Assembly (NCBI GenBank): GCA_017465845.1
Contig: JAFTVH010000007.1
Coordinates: forward strand, 1-64,000
Reading direction: 5' to 3'
Length of the DNA stretch: 64,000 nucleotides
Source of the DNA: Lachnospiraceae bacterium
GTDB taxonomy: Bacteria > Bacillota > Clostridia > Lachnospirales > Lachnospiraceae
In this document: one piece after another, positions 35,211 to 45,135 of the stretch
How positions within the stretch are numbered: the first letter of the stretch is position 1
How the letters are laid out: each line of letters begins with the position of its first letter
The notes under the pieces: generated by a model
What the model was told of the DNA's origin: nothing
What the model saw: only the letters and a program-made list of their open reading frames with translations
Databases searched by the model: none
Translations under genes and position numbers: made by a program

Positions 35211-35267
35211 AGAAATTTATAATATCATCTTTATATTTTGCATGATAAAATTTCCATATAGTATAAA
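35211..35267 (+). promoter_or_regulatory. Promoter of the membrane AraC regulator with a shared 14-bp motif
   Basis: TTGCAT (35238-35243), 18 bases and TATAAA (35262-35267) form a sigma-A-type promoter. Just upstream is AGAAATTTATAATA (35211-35224), found exactly again before the GH10-like gene at 62013-62026. It is a candidate operator for this AraC regulator or its paralogue. Confidence 0.55.
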
Positions 35268-35292
35268 TTGTAAAAATTGAGGAGAAAAAGAA

Positions 35293-37383
35293 ATGCGTGA
35301 AGGCTTGTTTGTGAAATACATTAAGACCTATTTATTTATTCTTGGAGGATCACTTCTGCTCTTGATACCGGTTTACATAGCGATATATAAGGGCACGGAA
35401 GAATTGGTTCTGACGGAAAGCTACAATAGTCTGAAACAGGATGTAACTTATCTTGATAATCAGATCAACAAAATGAATATCATTACGGATCTTTTGCGCA
35501 GTAACGAACAGGTGAGAAATTTGGCACAGATATACGGCTCACCCAGACAACAGGATGCTATGGATATGCTGAAGGTAAAAGAGTTCTTGAAGAGCTGCTT
35601 TACGCTTAGGGTAGAAAGCTTTGATGAATATCTGGTGTTCAGAAATAATCCGGTTATAATCGCTAAGGGAGAAATTTTGTCAGAGCCGCAATACCAGAGT
35701 TATGAAGCGTATGGTCAAAAGGGAACAGACTTTGCTATATTTCGGCAAAATATTTTCGAGGATGAAATGAAAATTCAGTATATGACTATGGCTGAGGGGG
35801 ATAAGGAAAGTGGAATCATCGGTAGTCTGAAAATATTGAGCAATGCCAGATTTCACTATGAAACGGCATTGGTCTTTACTTTGAATCAGGAGACGATTCA
35901 TGAAATCCTGGGATTGGAAGAAGAATGTCAGACAAAGTTTGCTTACATTATGGATGGGAATGGAGAAATATTATACCAGGTAAATTATTCAGGGGAACCT
36001 TTGAAAAAGGATGCGTATGAAAGGCAGATCATAAAGAGAAATGGTAATAAGTATACCGTGTTCCAAGTACAGGCGGAAAACAGCAACCTTTATTGGACCC
36101 TTGGAATATCTGATGAGACAATAAGGCAGAAGATTACAGATGTTAACAGGATTATCAGCATTTATATGATAGCGGCTATTCTGGGCGTAGTTCTGTTTTG
36201 TGCATTTTGGGCCATTAGCAGGGCTAAAAATATGGGTGGTGTTTTAGAGGAGCTTGATAATCTCAGAAAGTCAACTGCTGACAGTATCCTGGAAAAACTT
36301 TTACTTCGTGGTGTGTATTCTTCCAGGGAGAAAGAAGAAATTGAAAATTATTTATGCTGGGATATGGAATTTTACTGTGTGGTGTGCAGCAGTACCAGAC
36401 TGAAGCAGGACGGAGAAATCTTGGAGTGTTTCTGCCAGATGGATGAATTTTTTAGGAAACATTTCACATGTATTTCCATAAGCATCGGCAATAATGAAAG
36501 AAACTATATCATTGAGATGAAGAAAGAGGATATGCCGGATGTGGGAGTGATATCTGATGCGTTGAAGGAATTGGTATCAGATCAGATAGAGTTGTACTTC
36601 GGTATCAGTTCCATTGGCACAGGCCTTGAGAATATTCAGCTTTGTTACCAACAGGCAAAACTGATGAACAGGCAGATTGCAGGTGGCTATGATATGCAAA
36701 TAAAAGCATACAGGGAGCCTATTGACAACAGGGAGAAGATTTTTAAGCTGAACCTTGGAAACCGTATGTATGATCTGATTCATGCTGAGGAAAAGGATGC
36801 CATCAAGGCTTTGTTTGATAAAATACGTTCCTACGCTGCCAAAAACAGTTGGTATACAGAAGCGGAAATCATGCAGTTTTTCTTTGAGATTCAGAGTCCT
36901 ATAGCCAGAATATGGGATGAGATGGAGCAGAACAGCAATAAAAAAGTAAGCCTTGGTTACCGGACAGATAAGACAATCATAGAATTGGTGGATTCCCTGG
37001 AAGAAGCCAGCTACTATTTGTGTGATTGTATCGGTAAGAATAAGGAAAAAAGTAAAAATGCCTTTTATCAGGAGATGATCCGGTTTGTGGAAGAAAATTA
37101 TAGCAGTAAAGATATGTGCATCACGTATGTGGCCCAGCATCTGGGAATATCAGACAAGAGTTTTGCGGCACTGTTCAAGGAACAAACAGGTAAGAATTTC
37201 GGCACATATGTGGAAAAAAGGAGAATGAAGCAGGTAGAGAAATACTTATTGGAAACAGATTTTAGTATGACGAAGATAGCGGATATGGTGGGATATAATA
37301 CACTGGATGCTTTTTATAAGTCCTTTAAGAAGATATATGGTCTGGCCCCAGGAAAGTGGAAGGAAAATAATATGAATAAATGA
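35293..37383 (+). CDS. Membrane-anchored AraC-family regulator
   Basis: A 696-residue one-component regulator. There is a TM segment at about 12-32, an extracellular sensing domain to about 275 with a heptad-like start (DQINKMNIITDLLRS), a second TM at about 284-308, a cytoplasmic region, and a C-terminal AraC DNA-binding domain (about 600-695) with both helix-turn-helix motifs (SDKSFAALFKEQTGKNFGTY, MTKIADMVGYNTLDAFYKSF). It replaces a YesMN pair for the transporter locus that follows. It is paralogous to the partial gene at 63519. It probably senses an extracellular glycan fragment. Confidence 0.9.
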   Translation: MREGLFVKYIKTYLFILGGSLLLLIPVYIAIYKGTEELVLTESYNSLKQDVTYLDNQINKMNIITDLLRSNEQVRNLAQIYGSPRQQDAMDMLKVKEFLKSCFTLRVESFDEYLVFRNNPVIIAKGEILSEPQYQSYEAYGQKGTDFAIFRQNIFEDEMKIQYMTMAEGDKESGIIGSLKILSNARFHYETALVFTLNQETIHEILGLEEECQTKFAYIMDGNGEILYQVNYSGEPLKKDAYERQIIKRNGNKYTVFQVQAENSNLYWTLGISDETIRQKITDVNRIISIYMIAAILGVVLFCAFWAISRAKNMGGVLEELDNLRKSTADSILEKLLLRGVYSSREKEEIENYLCWDMEFYCVVCSSTRLKQDGEILECFCQMDEFFRKHFTCISISIGNNERNYIIEMKKEDMPDVGVISDALKELVSDQIELYFGISSIGTGLENIQLCYQQAKLMNRQIAGGYDMQIKAYREPIDNREKIFKLNLGNRMYDLIHAEEKDAIKALFDKIRSYAAKNSWYTEAEIMQFFFEIQSPIARIWDEMEQNSNKKVSLGYRTDKTIIELVDSLEEASYYLCDCIGKNKEKSKNAFYQEMIRFVEENYSSKDMCITYVAQHLGISDKSFAALFKEQTGKNFGTYVEKRRMKQVEKYLLETDFSMTKIADMVGYNTLDAFYKSFKKIYGLAPGKWKENNMNK

Positions 37384-37464
37384 AGATATTATAAGAATAA
37401 AATGGAAAATTTTCTAAAGAAAGCAAAATCTTATAATTTCTATTTACAGAAGAATCGGGTATGA

Positions 37465-37513
37465 TGTGGTCACAAGCTTTCGAAAGCCTAAGCCTGAAAT
37501 GAGAAGGACCACC
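37465..37513 (+). other. Hairpin in the leader of the second binding-protein gene
   Basis: GTGGTC (37466-37471) pairs with GACCAC (37507-37512) around the 12-base palindrome GCTTTCGAAAGC. It lies in the 185-bp gap before the binding-protein gene. Upstream, a TTATAATTTC block near 37431 is partly the reverse of the motif seen at 35211. The rest of the gap is AT-rich with an AGGAGG site before the ATG. Confidence 0.45.
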
Positions 37514-37568
37514 ATTATCCTGAATATTTAAGGCAATAGAAAATGGAAAAATTTTTAGGAGGTCATTT

Positions 37569-39416
37569 ATGAAAATAAAATCAATGCAAAAATGGTTAGC
37601 AGCAACTTTGGCAGTAGTTATGTCTGCATCCTTACTGACCGGCTGCGGCAATACTGACGGAGAAACTTCTTCCAATGAAAAATCTTCAGAAGTACAACAG
37701 TCGAGCGAAGTTCAGACAGATAATTCTGCCGAACAGAGCAGTGAAGAAACTTCAAATGACGGTTTTGAACATGATCCTGTTTTGAATGAACTGGGCGCAG
37801 AGACAATCTGTAATGAAAAGGTGACAATTTCCATTGGTCTGAAAACAAATGCCTTGGTAGAGGACTACGATACCAACCATTATACCAAGATGCTGGAAGA
37901 AGTGGGCAATGTGGATATTGAGTTTGTATTGTTCCCTGCCGGTAATGACGGACAGGATAAGCTGCAGATGATGATTGCAGGCGGCGAAGAGCTGCCCGAT
38001 ATCATCATGTGGGGGCAGAAAGATGCACTGGCTATGAGCTGGGGCGAAGAAGGGTATCTTATCCCTCTGGAGGATTACTTTGAAAATTCATCCTATTATG
38101 CTGCTCAGGGATATGCAAGAGTAAAGGAAAGTACAGGAATGGATATTCTGGATGCTGTAACTGCCAGTGACGGTCATATCTGGACCTTCCCAAGTTATCA
38201 GGAGACCTTGACCAATCCTACATATTGCCGTATGTTCCTGTATAAGCCCTGGTTAGATGCGCTGGATCTGGAGGTTCCTACCACTACCGAAGAACTGCGG
38301 GAAGTACTTACTGCTTTCAAGACAATGGATCCCAACGGTAACGGAAAAGCAGATGAGATTCCTATTCTTGGCTGTGATATCCGTGCAAACGATGCAGGTG
38401 CATGGGCCTGGGAATTTATGATGAATGCATTCACACAAGTTACCAGTAGGAAAAACTTCCTTGTTTCAACAGATGGTCAGCTGTCCATGTCTTACACCAC
38501 TGATGAGTGGAAGGAAGGCGTTAAGTATATCCGCAGTCTTGTGGAAGAGGATCTTTATAGCGCAATGTCTTTCACACAGAGTCAGGAAATGTTCATATCT
38601 ATTCTGAGCAGCAGTGGTGATCAGGTAGTAGGTGGCTTTGTAGCGCAGTCTCCAGTCATTATGCCGGAGGATCATCCCTCCTATGGTAACTGGTGTTATG
38701 TTCCGCCCCTTATCGGACCGGAAGGATTTCAGTCTGTATCGTACAATCCTGATCTTCCTTCTTCAACAGCATATATTACTTCTTATTGTGAACATCCGGA
38801 AGTGGCCTTCCGTCTTATGGATTTAATGTGCAGGGAAGACTTTACCATTACTTCACGCTGGGGCAAACAGGGTGAGAACTGGGATTATATCGCAGATCTG
38901 GATGAAAAAGAAATTGAGGCTCTGGCAACCCAAAACAATAATGGCGTACCGGTGGAATATGACTGGGAAAATGCAAGATTCCACGGTTATCCTTCATACT
39001 TCTATGAGTATAACAGTGCATGGTTTGGCGTTCAGAATGTACACTGGCGTAATGCAGCAGTAAGATTCAGGACAGGTGAAGTAACAGGCGGTTTCCAGGC
39101 AGCAATACTGCGATTTGATGAGGAGTTCCTCAGTCAGCCTATGAACAGTGGATATGACGCAACAGATTTCATGAATGACGTGGCAAGGGTGATGCCGAAA
39201 GAACCTATCGGTAAGATTAGTTATGCAAATTTTGATGCTACAACGGAAGCACAGGAGATTCAGGCAGAACTGAATGAATATGTATATTACACTTTGAACA
39301 ACTGGTTTGTAGGCAACTCTGATGTAGAGGCTGACTGGGATGCATATCTGGAAGAACTGGAAGTAATCGGCCTGTCCAGATACCTGGAGCTTGCTCAGGA
39401 AAAGTGGGGCAAGTAA
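37569..39416 (+). CDS. Extracellular solute-binding lipoprotein (second importer)
   Basis: A 615-residue substrate-binding lipoprotein with a clear lipobox (SLLTGCGN, lipidated Cys26), a long Ser/Glu-rich linker (30-65) and a family-1-type binding fold, with QDKLQMMIAGGEELPDIIMW as the familiar first-domain motif. It heads the binding protein-permease-permease order usual for LplA/LplB/YtcP-type importers. It is probably activated by the AraC membrane regulator encoded upstream. A hairpin follows the gene. Confidence 0.92.
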   Translation: MKIKSMQKWLAATLAVVMSASLLTGCGNTDGETSSNEKSSEVQQSSEVQTDNSAEQSSEETSNDGFEHDPVLNELGAETICNEKVTISIGLKTNALVEDYDTNHYTKMLEEVGNVDIEFVLFPAGNDGQDKLQMMIAGGEELPDIIMWGQKDALAMSWGEEGYLIPLEDYFENSSYYAAQGYARVKESTGMDILDAVTASDGHIWTFPSYQETLTNPTYCRMFLYKPWLDALDLEVPTTTEELREVLTAFKTMDPNGNGKADEIPILGCDIRANDAGAWAWEFMMNAFTQVTSRKNFLVSTDGQLSMSYTTDEWKEGVKYIRSLVEEDLYSAMSFTQSQEMFISILSSSGDQVVGGFVAQSPVIMPEDHPSYGNWCYVPPLIGPEGFQSVSYNPDLPSSTAYITSYCEHPEVAFRLMDLMCREDFTITSRWGKQGENWDYIADLDEKEIEALATQNNNGVPVEYDWENARFHGYPSYFYEYNSAWFGVQNVHWRNAAVRFRTGEVTGGFQAAILRFDEEFLSQPMNSGYDATDFMNDVARVMPKEPIGKISYANFDATTEAQEIQAELNEYVYYTLNNWFVGNSDVEADWDAYLEELEVIGLSRYLELAQEKWGK

Positions 39417-39455
39417 TCGTTAATAAAATCAATATCTGAAAAAGGATAAGCCGAA

Positions 39456-39485
39456 AGAATGCTCCCTTAAATGCGGGAGCATTCT
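39456..39485 (+). other. Intercistronic hairpin after the second binding-protein gene
   Basis: An 11-bp perfect stem AGAATGCTCCC / GGGAGCATTCT with an 8-nt loop, not followed by a T-run. It parallels the hairpin after the first binding-protein gene and probably protects or partially terminates the upstream message. Confidence 0.6.
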
Positions 39486-39542
39486 TGAACAAAAGTAAAA
39501 TAAACCAAGGATTGGCTGAAAATGATAATAGGAGGTATTTTA

Positions 39543-40463
39543 ATGCCAAACAGAAAAAAATGGAATCGTATCTGGCGGGCCAGACAACTTTATCTGTTGC
39601 TGCTCCTGCCCCTGGTATGGCTTATTATATTCAAATACGTACCTATGGCGGGACTGCAGATTGCCTTCCGTAATTATTCGAACAGGGGAGGTATCTGGGG
39701 CAGCAAATGGGTAGGCTTTCAAAATTTTAAAAAGTTCTTTTCCGACCGCCAATTTTCCACACTGATCATCAATACTCTTCGTATCAGTCTTTACCAGTTG
39801 GCGGTAGGTTTTATCGTGCCTATCATTCTGGCCCTGGCCCTGAATGTTATGAAGAACGGTATCTTCAAAAAGACGGTGCAGACACTCACCTACATTCCTC
39901 ACTTTATTTCGGTGGTTGTGCTTGTGGGTATGCTGTTACAGCTGATTAACCCGGTTGTGGGTCTCTACGGTGCTGTTTACCAGGCTTTGACCGGAACAAG
40001 ACCCGTAGATATCCTGAGTAATCCAGCATCATTCCCCCATTTGTACGTATGGTCAGGTATCTGGCAGAATGCAGGATGGGGCTCCATCATTTATGTGGCA
40101 GCCCTTGCTAATTCAGATCAGCAGCTGCATGAGGCAGCACAGATTGACGGTGCTTCCAGACTGCAGCGTGTATGGCACATTGATATTCCGACCATCCTTC
40201 CTACGGCCACCATTTTGCTTATTATGGATGCCGGTAAGGTCATGAGCGTGGGTTTCGAGAAAGTATTTCTGCTGCAGAACGGTCTGAATTTAAGTTATTC
40301 AGAGGTATTGTCAACTTATGTGTATAACAAGTCCTTTGGTGCCGGTATTCCTAACTTTTCGTTCTCAACAGCAGCGGGAATGTTCAACTCCGTCATCAAT
40401 CTGATTCTGATAACAGTCGTAAACAAAATCGCAAAGAAACTGAGCGATACCAGCTTGTGGTAA
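39543..40463 (+). CDS. CUT1 ABC importer permease (LplB type)
   Basis: A 306-residue permease with six hydrophobic segments, the IFKYVPMAGLQIAFRNYSNRGG start motif and the EAA loop QLHEAAQIDGASRLQRVWHI. The ATG at 39543 has an AGGAGG site; the in-frame ATG at 39522 lies before that site and is rejected. It pairs with the permease at 40478. No ATPase gene is present in this locus. Confidence 0.92.
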   Translation: MPNRKKWNRIWRARQLYLLLLLPLVWLIIFKYVPMAGLQIAFRNYSNRGGIWGSKWVGFQNFKKFFSDRQFSTLIINTLRISLYQLAVGFIVPIILALALNVMKNGIFKKTVQTLTYIPHFISVVVLVGMLLQLINPVVGLYGAVYQALTGTRPVDILSNPASFPHLYVWSGIWQNAGWGSIIYVAALANSDQQLHEAAQIDGASRLQRVWHIDIPTILPTATILLIMDAGKVMSVGFEKVFLLQNGLNLSYSEVLSTYVYNKSFGAGIPNFSFSTAAGMFNSVINLILITVVNKIAKKLSDTSLW

Positions 40464-40477
40464 GAAGGAGGAGAATC

Positions 40478-41377
40478 ATGAAGAAAGCAAAAAAAGTGCG
40501 GTTGTCATTTTCTGACAAAGTATTTTATAGCGCCGTTACCGTATTTTTGACCTTTATGGGGCTGATTGTATTATATCCCTTAATCAACGTAGTATCCTGT
40601 TCCTTCTCCAAACCGGAGGCAGTGATATCAGGTGACGTAATTTTGTTACCTGTGGAGTTTACCTTAGAGGGATATATGGCAGTATTTCGTACCAATAGGG
40701 TACTGCTGGGATTCCGTAACTCTGCCTTTTACACGGTGGCAGGAACACTGATCAACCTGTTCATGACCATCATCTGTGCCTATCCCTTATCCAGAAGAGA
40801 TCTGCCGGGACAGGGGCGTATCATGATGCTGTTCACCTTTACCATGATCTTTGGCGGCGGTATGATTCCTAACTACCTGTTGATCAAAGACCTTCACATG
40901 CTTAACACGGTATGGGCATTGTTGATTCCCGGGGCAATTGCAGTGTATCACATGATTGTCATGAAGACATTTTTCCAAAGCTCTATTCCCGGAGAACTGC
41001 TGGAGGCATCCCAGATTGACGGGTGCACAGATATTAAGTATCTGACAGAAGTGGTGCTGCCATTGTCCAAGTCCATTATTGCAGTTGTAACCCTATATTA
41101 TGCGGTTGGGCATTGGAATGCATATTTTAGTGCATTCATGTATTTATCTGATCAGAATCTATATCCGCTGCAGCTTTTTCTGCGAGAAATCCTGATCTCA
41201 AGTAAGGTGGATGCGGCGATGCTTGCAGATGATATTTCCAATAAAGCTTCATATGGTCTTGAATATGTTTTGAAGTATTCATTGATTGTAGTGGCAACAG
41301 TACCTATGCTCATTATTTACCCTTTTGTGCAGAAGCACTTTGTAAAGGGTGTTATGATCGGTGCTGTGAAAGGATAA
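40478..41377 (+). CDS. CUT1 ABC importer permease (YtcP type)
   Basis: A 299-residue permease with six hydrophobic segments, the EAA loop ELLEASQIDGCTDIKYLTEV and the typical ending FVQKHFVKGVMIGAVKG. The start at 40478 is set by GGAGGAGAA; an in-frame GTG at 40457 overlaps the gene before it. It lies 3 bp before the GH3 gene, which shows that transport and hydrolysis are expressed together. Confidence 0.92.
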   Translation: MKKAKKVRLSFSDKVFYSAVTVFLTFMGLIVLYPLINVVSCSFSKPEAVISGDVILLPVEFTLEGYMAVFRTNRVLLGFRNSAFYTVAGTLINLFMTIICAYPLSRRDLPGQGRIMMLFTFTMIFGGGMIPNYLLIKDLHMLNTVWALLIPGAIAVYHMIVMKTFFQSSIPGELLEASQIDGCTDIKYLTEVVLPLSKSIIAVVTLYYAVGHWNAYFSAFMYLSDQNLYPLQLFLREILISSKVDAAMLADDISNKASYGLEYVLKYSLIVVATVPMLIIYPFVQKHFVKGVMIGAVKG

Positions 41378-41380
41378 CCT

Positions 41381-42934
41381 ATGAAAGTAACAGATTTATC
41401 ACTGAAAGAAAAAATATTGCAGACTGTAGTCATCAGAGTCAATAAAGATAAGTTCGTGCCGGAACAGGTCGGCGCAGCCTTCTTTTTCGGAGAAATCATT
41501 ACAGAGGCCGATGAGATGGGGAGGAATCAGGCAAGAAGCACTTTGGCGCAGTATATAGAGAATGCGAAAATCCCTATTCTGATTACTTCTGATTTTGAAA
41601 ATGGATGCGGAAGTATGCTGAAAGGCCTGACACCGTTGCCATACCTTATGGGACTTGGTGCTTCAAACAGTGAAGAAATTGCATATAATTACGGAAAAGC
41701 TACGGCCCTCGAAGCCAGATCTGTAGGAGCTAACTGGTCCTTTTCGCCTGTCTCGGATCTGAATATCAATAAACGTAACCCGCTTGTCAATGTACGCGGA
41801 ATCAGCGATGATCCGGATGTAGCTGTCAGGCTTTTAAAACAGGTTGTCCGGGGGATGCAGGAAAACGGTCTGGCTGCCTGTGCCAAACATTTTCCCGGAG
41901 ATGGTCTTGACTATCGTGACCAGCATATTGTGACTACTAATAATACCCTTACCTTTACAGACTGGAAAAAGCTGTCTGGAAAAGTATTTCAGGAACTGAT
42001 CGATGATGGGGTTTACTCTATTATGGCCGGACATATCACCCTACCCGATTACCAGGAAGAGGTCTTTGGCAATGGAATGAAGCTTCCGGCTACCTTGTCC
42101 GGGGAGTTGATAGACGGCCTGTTAAAGAAAGAAATGGACTTTCATGGTGTGGTAGTAACCGATGCTCTTGGGATGGGTGGTTTTAACGGATGGTACGATA
42201 CCAGACAGCGGTCTGAAATTGAAAGCTTCAAGGCCGGCTGCGACATGATGCTCTGGCCTACAGCTGATTATGTCAAGAATATGACAGAGGCTGTGGAAAA
42301 TGGATATATTTCCATGGACCGTCTGGATGATGCCGTATCAAGGATTCTGGCAATGAAAGAAAAGCTGGGGTTATTTGACAAGGATAATCATGCAATCAGG
42401 CTGACAAAGCAGGATACAGATTTTGTCAAAAAGACACAACAGGAAACGGCAGAGCATGCCGTCACTCTTGTTCGTGATAAAGGAAGATTCTTTCCGCTGA
42501 ATCCTGAGAAAACGAAAAAAGTTGCAGTGGTTCCCGTGACACATTATCTTCCGGCTTATGAGGAAGCAGAGCTTTTATGCCGGGAACTGCGCGTAAGAGG
42601 CTTTGAAGTGACCTATTGCGAGAAAGGTATGAATGATAAGGATATCGATGATCATGATCTGGTGCTGTATGCGCTGTTCTCCAGACCTTTCCGTCCCATT
42701 GGCTTTTTAGATTTCCATTCCACAGAGGCCAAAAAAGTTGCAGCCAGTTTACAGTACGGAACTGAAAAAACCATCGTAGTATCATTTGGCTCTCCTTATT
42801 TTGGGAACCAGTACTTTGAACGGGCGCTTACTTATGTGAATGCATATTCCATGTTATCGCCAAGCGTCAGGGCATTTGTCAGGGCGGCAGTGGGAGAAAT
42901 TTCTTTTGGCAGCTTTAGCCCGGTAGAGTTGTAA
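41381..42934 (+). CDS. Glycoside hydrolase family 3, NagZ-like
   Basis: A 517-residue GH3 enzyme without a signal peptide, acting in the cytoplasm on imported material. Signatures are TSDFENGCGSM, RSVGANWSFSPVSDLN, AKHFPGDGLDYRDQH (the NagZ-type loop with the Asp-His dyad used as acid/base) and VVVTDALGMGG with the likely nucleophile aspartate. A C-terminal alpha/beta domain follows (about 350-517). The NagZ-like loop points to N-acetylhexosaminidase rather than glucosidase activity. Encoded 3 bp after the permease, it likely trims the importer's cargo. Confidence 0.88.
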   Translation: MKVTDLSLKEKILQTVVIRVNKDKFVPEQVGAAFFFGEIITEADEMGRNQARSTLAQYIENAKIPILITSDFENGCGSMLKGLTPLPYLMGLGASNSEEIAYNYGKATALEARSVGANWSFSPVSDLNINKRNPLVNVRGISDDPDVAVRLLKQVVRGMQENGLAACAKHFPGDGLDYRDQHIVTTNNTLTFTDWKKLSGKVFQELIDDGVYSIMAGHITLPDYQEEVFGNGMKLPATLSGELIDGLLKKEMDFHGVVVTDALGMGGFNGWYDTRQRSEIESFKAGCDMMLWPTADYVKNMTEAVENGYISMDRLDDAVSRILAMKEKLGLFDKDNHAIRLTKQDTDFVKKTQQETAEHAVTLVRDKGRFFPLNPEKTKKVAVVPVTHYLPAYEEAELLCRELRVRGFEVTYCEKGMNDKDIDDHDLVLYALFSRPFRPIGFLDFHSTEAKKVAASLQYGTEKTIVVSFGSPYFGNQYFERALTYVNAYSMLSPSVRAFVRAAVGEISFGSFSPVEL

Positions 42935-43023
42935 AGGGATAGTGCATCAAGGCTTTAAAGAATTTCAGAGCATAAAAGCAGGTAGTTCTTGATACTACCT
43001 AGAGTGAAAAAGGAGTTTTGGAT

Positions 43024-45051
43024 ATGACAAAAAGGAAGAAATCAGGGATTTTCATGTCGTTCTTCATATTGTTCTTAACCATGTGTGGCTGTGGCAGGCA
43101 AACGGAATCGCAGGCTGATACACTAACTGAAATGCAAACACAGACGGAATCCGATAGCACAACAGTCGTTTTTGAGGAAACTGAGCCTGGGGGGAGAGAA
43201 ATGAATATTTTGGATGAGCTGGGAACTGCTGACCAAAGCTATACATGCGGAGATTATTCCGTTTTGAATTCCTATAATGGAAAGAGTGCGGAGGAGTATA
43301 AAGAGCTTTGCAGTTATTTTGTTTTAAATGGTTACGAAGAATATTGTTCCTCAGAACGTAATGAAAATCTGTTTGCTACTTATGTGAACGGAGATGCCCT
43401 GGCATGTGTTTACTGGTTAAAGGATAAAGAGGAGCTGAATTTGATTACTTCAGATACTGCCGGTGGTAATCTGCCTCCTATGAATCCGGAGGTTACTGAT
43501 GGAAATGTACAGACAACAGTGGTACAGCTTCACCAGACGGTATACGAGAATGGTATGGGATATGTGATCCGACTGGCAGATGGAAGCTTCCTTATCTATG
43601 ATGGTGGGCAGCCCAACATGGCAGATGAATTATATCAAACATTGTGTGAATTGAATGGCGGAGAGGAGAATATTGTAATCCGTGCATGGATGCTGACCCA
43701 TTCTCATGAAGACCATTATCGTGGTATGTACGGTTTTTTTACGACGTATGCTGATAAGGTAGAGCTGGAATATTTATTGATTGCACCTCTATTTCCCGGA
43801 GAAGGCTTTATATCTTCAAAGGAAAACTATATTTTGCGGAAATTTCCGGATGTGAAGATTTGCGTAGTGCATACAGGCATGATCTTTAATTTCTGTAATT
43901 TAGAAATGGAAATTTTGTTTTCACCGGAAGAATTATATATAGATGAAACACCGAGTAACTATAACAATTCGAGTATTGTTTCAAAAGTATATTCAGACGA
44001 TTATAGTATGATCTTTCTGGCAGATACCGCAAAGCAGGCTTCAGCCATCTTTTCTGAGATATATGGTTCCTATTTGAAGAGCGATATGTGTCAGGTAGCA
44101 CACCATGGAGTGGACAATAATCCGCTTAGCCTGTATGAACTGATAGAAGCAAATATTTTGTGGTATCCCTGCAATGGGGATGTTTATCAGGACAGCGTAA
44201 ATTATGATGTGAGAATGGCACTGAAAGATAAGCCCTATACCAAAGAGATCCTGCTGCAGGATGAGGAACGTCACCAGAGAGATTGGGGGTACATAAGTGA
44301 GGTTGTCAGCAATAGTTACGAATCTTCGAGCAATGACCATGGTGCTGTTGAAGAAAGCGAGTTGTTGTACACGGTAGATTTTCGCGGTAATGATGGTATC
44401 TTTATACCCGGTCCGATCGGAGAGTCGGCCACCCACTATGACTACACTGTGAGCGAGGATGGAAATGCACTTACTATAAAGGGCAGAAAATCCGGAACAA
44501 ACAAAACCTTTTGCTATTGGGGAGGGACATTTGCCGGATTTGAGGCCGATAAAGAAACTATGTATACCATGGTGTATAAGGCAAAAGCAAATGGTACGGC
44601 AGGCAAAGACAACAGCGTAGGTATTGGAGGATGGATACTGGACGGAAAACCTGAAGATTGTCATTTTTACAATAACTACAGTAACCACAGCGAAATGAAT
44701 GCGGAAGGCTCTATTGATGATAGACGAAGTGCACTCTCCAATGCAAGTAATAAGCTGGGTGAATATGTAATGTGGAACAATATCGCAGATTATGCCGTAG
44801 ATGCAGATGGTTTTGTTACAATAAAGATTGTGTATGACGGAACTACATCTCAATTCCAGAGTGCTATTCTTGCGGCAAATGCAGGAGACGGAAGCAAGGA
44901 ATCTGATTGGATATATCTCGAAACCCAGAAAATGGTTCTTGATGACACCGATGATGCAATGGGATTTATGGTTTATTCTTACTACAATGTGGTGGATACT
45001 ACAATCAAGGATGTTCAGCTTTATAAGGGTACATGCACAGGCGTCAAGTAG
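43024..45051 (+). CDS. Metallo-beta-lactamase-fold lipoprotein with unrecognised C-terminal domain
   Basis: A 675-residue secreted lipoprotein. The signal peptide ends at Cys21 or Cys23 (LTMCGCG). A Glu/Thr-rich linker is followed by a ComEC-like metallo-beta-lactamase domain (about 165-430) with H-S-H-E-D-H in LTHSHEDHYRG, a LADTAKQA aspartate and VAHHGVDNN. Residues 446-675 form a separate beta-rich domain (LLYTVDFRGNDG to the end) that recurs as a stand-alone surface protein at 46307. The ATG at 43024 has AAGGAG upstream. A surface hydrolase with a binding domain is likely; its substrate is unknown. Confidence 0.8.
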   Translation: MTKRKKSGIFMSFFILFLTMCGCGRQTESQADTLTEMQTQTESDSTTVVFEETEPGGREMNILDELGTADQSYTCGDYSVLNSYNGKSAEEYKELCSYFVLNGYEEYCSSERNENLFATYVNGDALACVYWLKDKEELNLITSDTAGGNLPPMNPEVTDGNVQTTVVQLHQTVYENGMGYVIRLADGSFLIYDGGQPNMADELYQTLCELNGGEENIVIRAWMLTHSHEDHYRGMYGFFTTYADKVELEYLLIAPLFPGEGFISSKENYILRKFPDVKICVVHTGMIFNFCNLEMEILFSPEELYIDETPSNYNNSSIVSKVYSDDYSMIFLADTAKQASAIFSEIYGSYLKSDMCQVAHHGVDNNPLSLYELIEANILWYPCNGDVYQDSVNYDVRMALKDKPYTKEILLQDEERHQRDWGYISEVVSNSYESSSNDHGAVEESELLYTVDFRGNDGIFIPGPIGESATHYDYTVSEDGNALTIKGRKSGTNKTFCYWGGTFAGFEADKETMYTMVYKAKANGTAGKDNSVGIGGWILDGKPEDCHFYNNYSNHSEMNAEGSIDDRRSALSNASNKLGEYVMWNNIADYAVDADGFVTIKIVYDGTTSQFQSAILAANAGDGSKESDWIYLETQKMVLDDTDDAMGFMVYSYYNVVDTTIKDVQLYKGTCTGVK

Positions 45052-45135
45052 TGGCTGATTGCCGCCACTGCCGGATGGATTGAAAAGGAAGTGTAGCATG
45101 TTATAGCAACAAATATATTTAGGAGGCGAGTGAAT

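Noticed and set aside
36577..37140. Open frame of 187 codons on the minus strand
   Set aside because: Antisense to the AraC membrane regulator; no start signals.
44041..45099. Long open frame (352 codons) on the minus strand
   Set aside because: It lies fully antisense to the metallo-beta-lactamase lipoprotein, has no ribosome site, and its cysteine/isoleucine-rich translation resembles no protein family.
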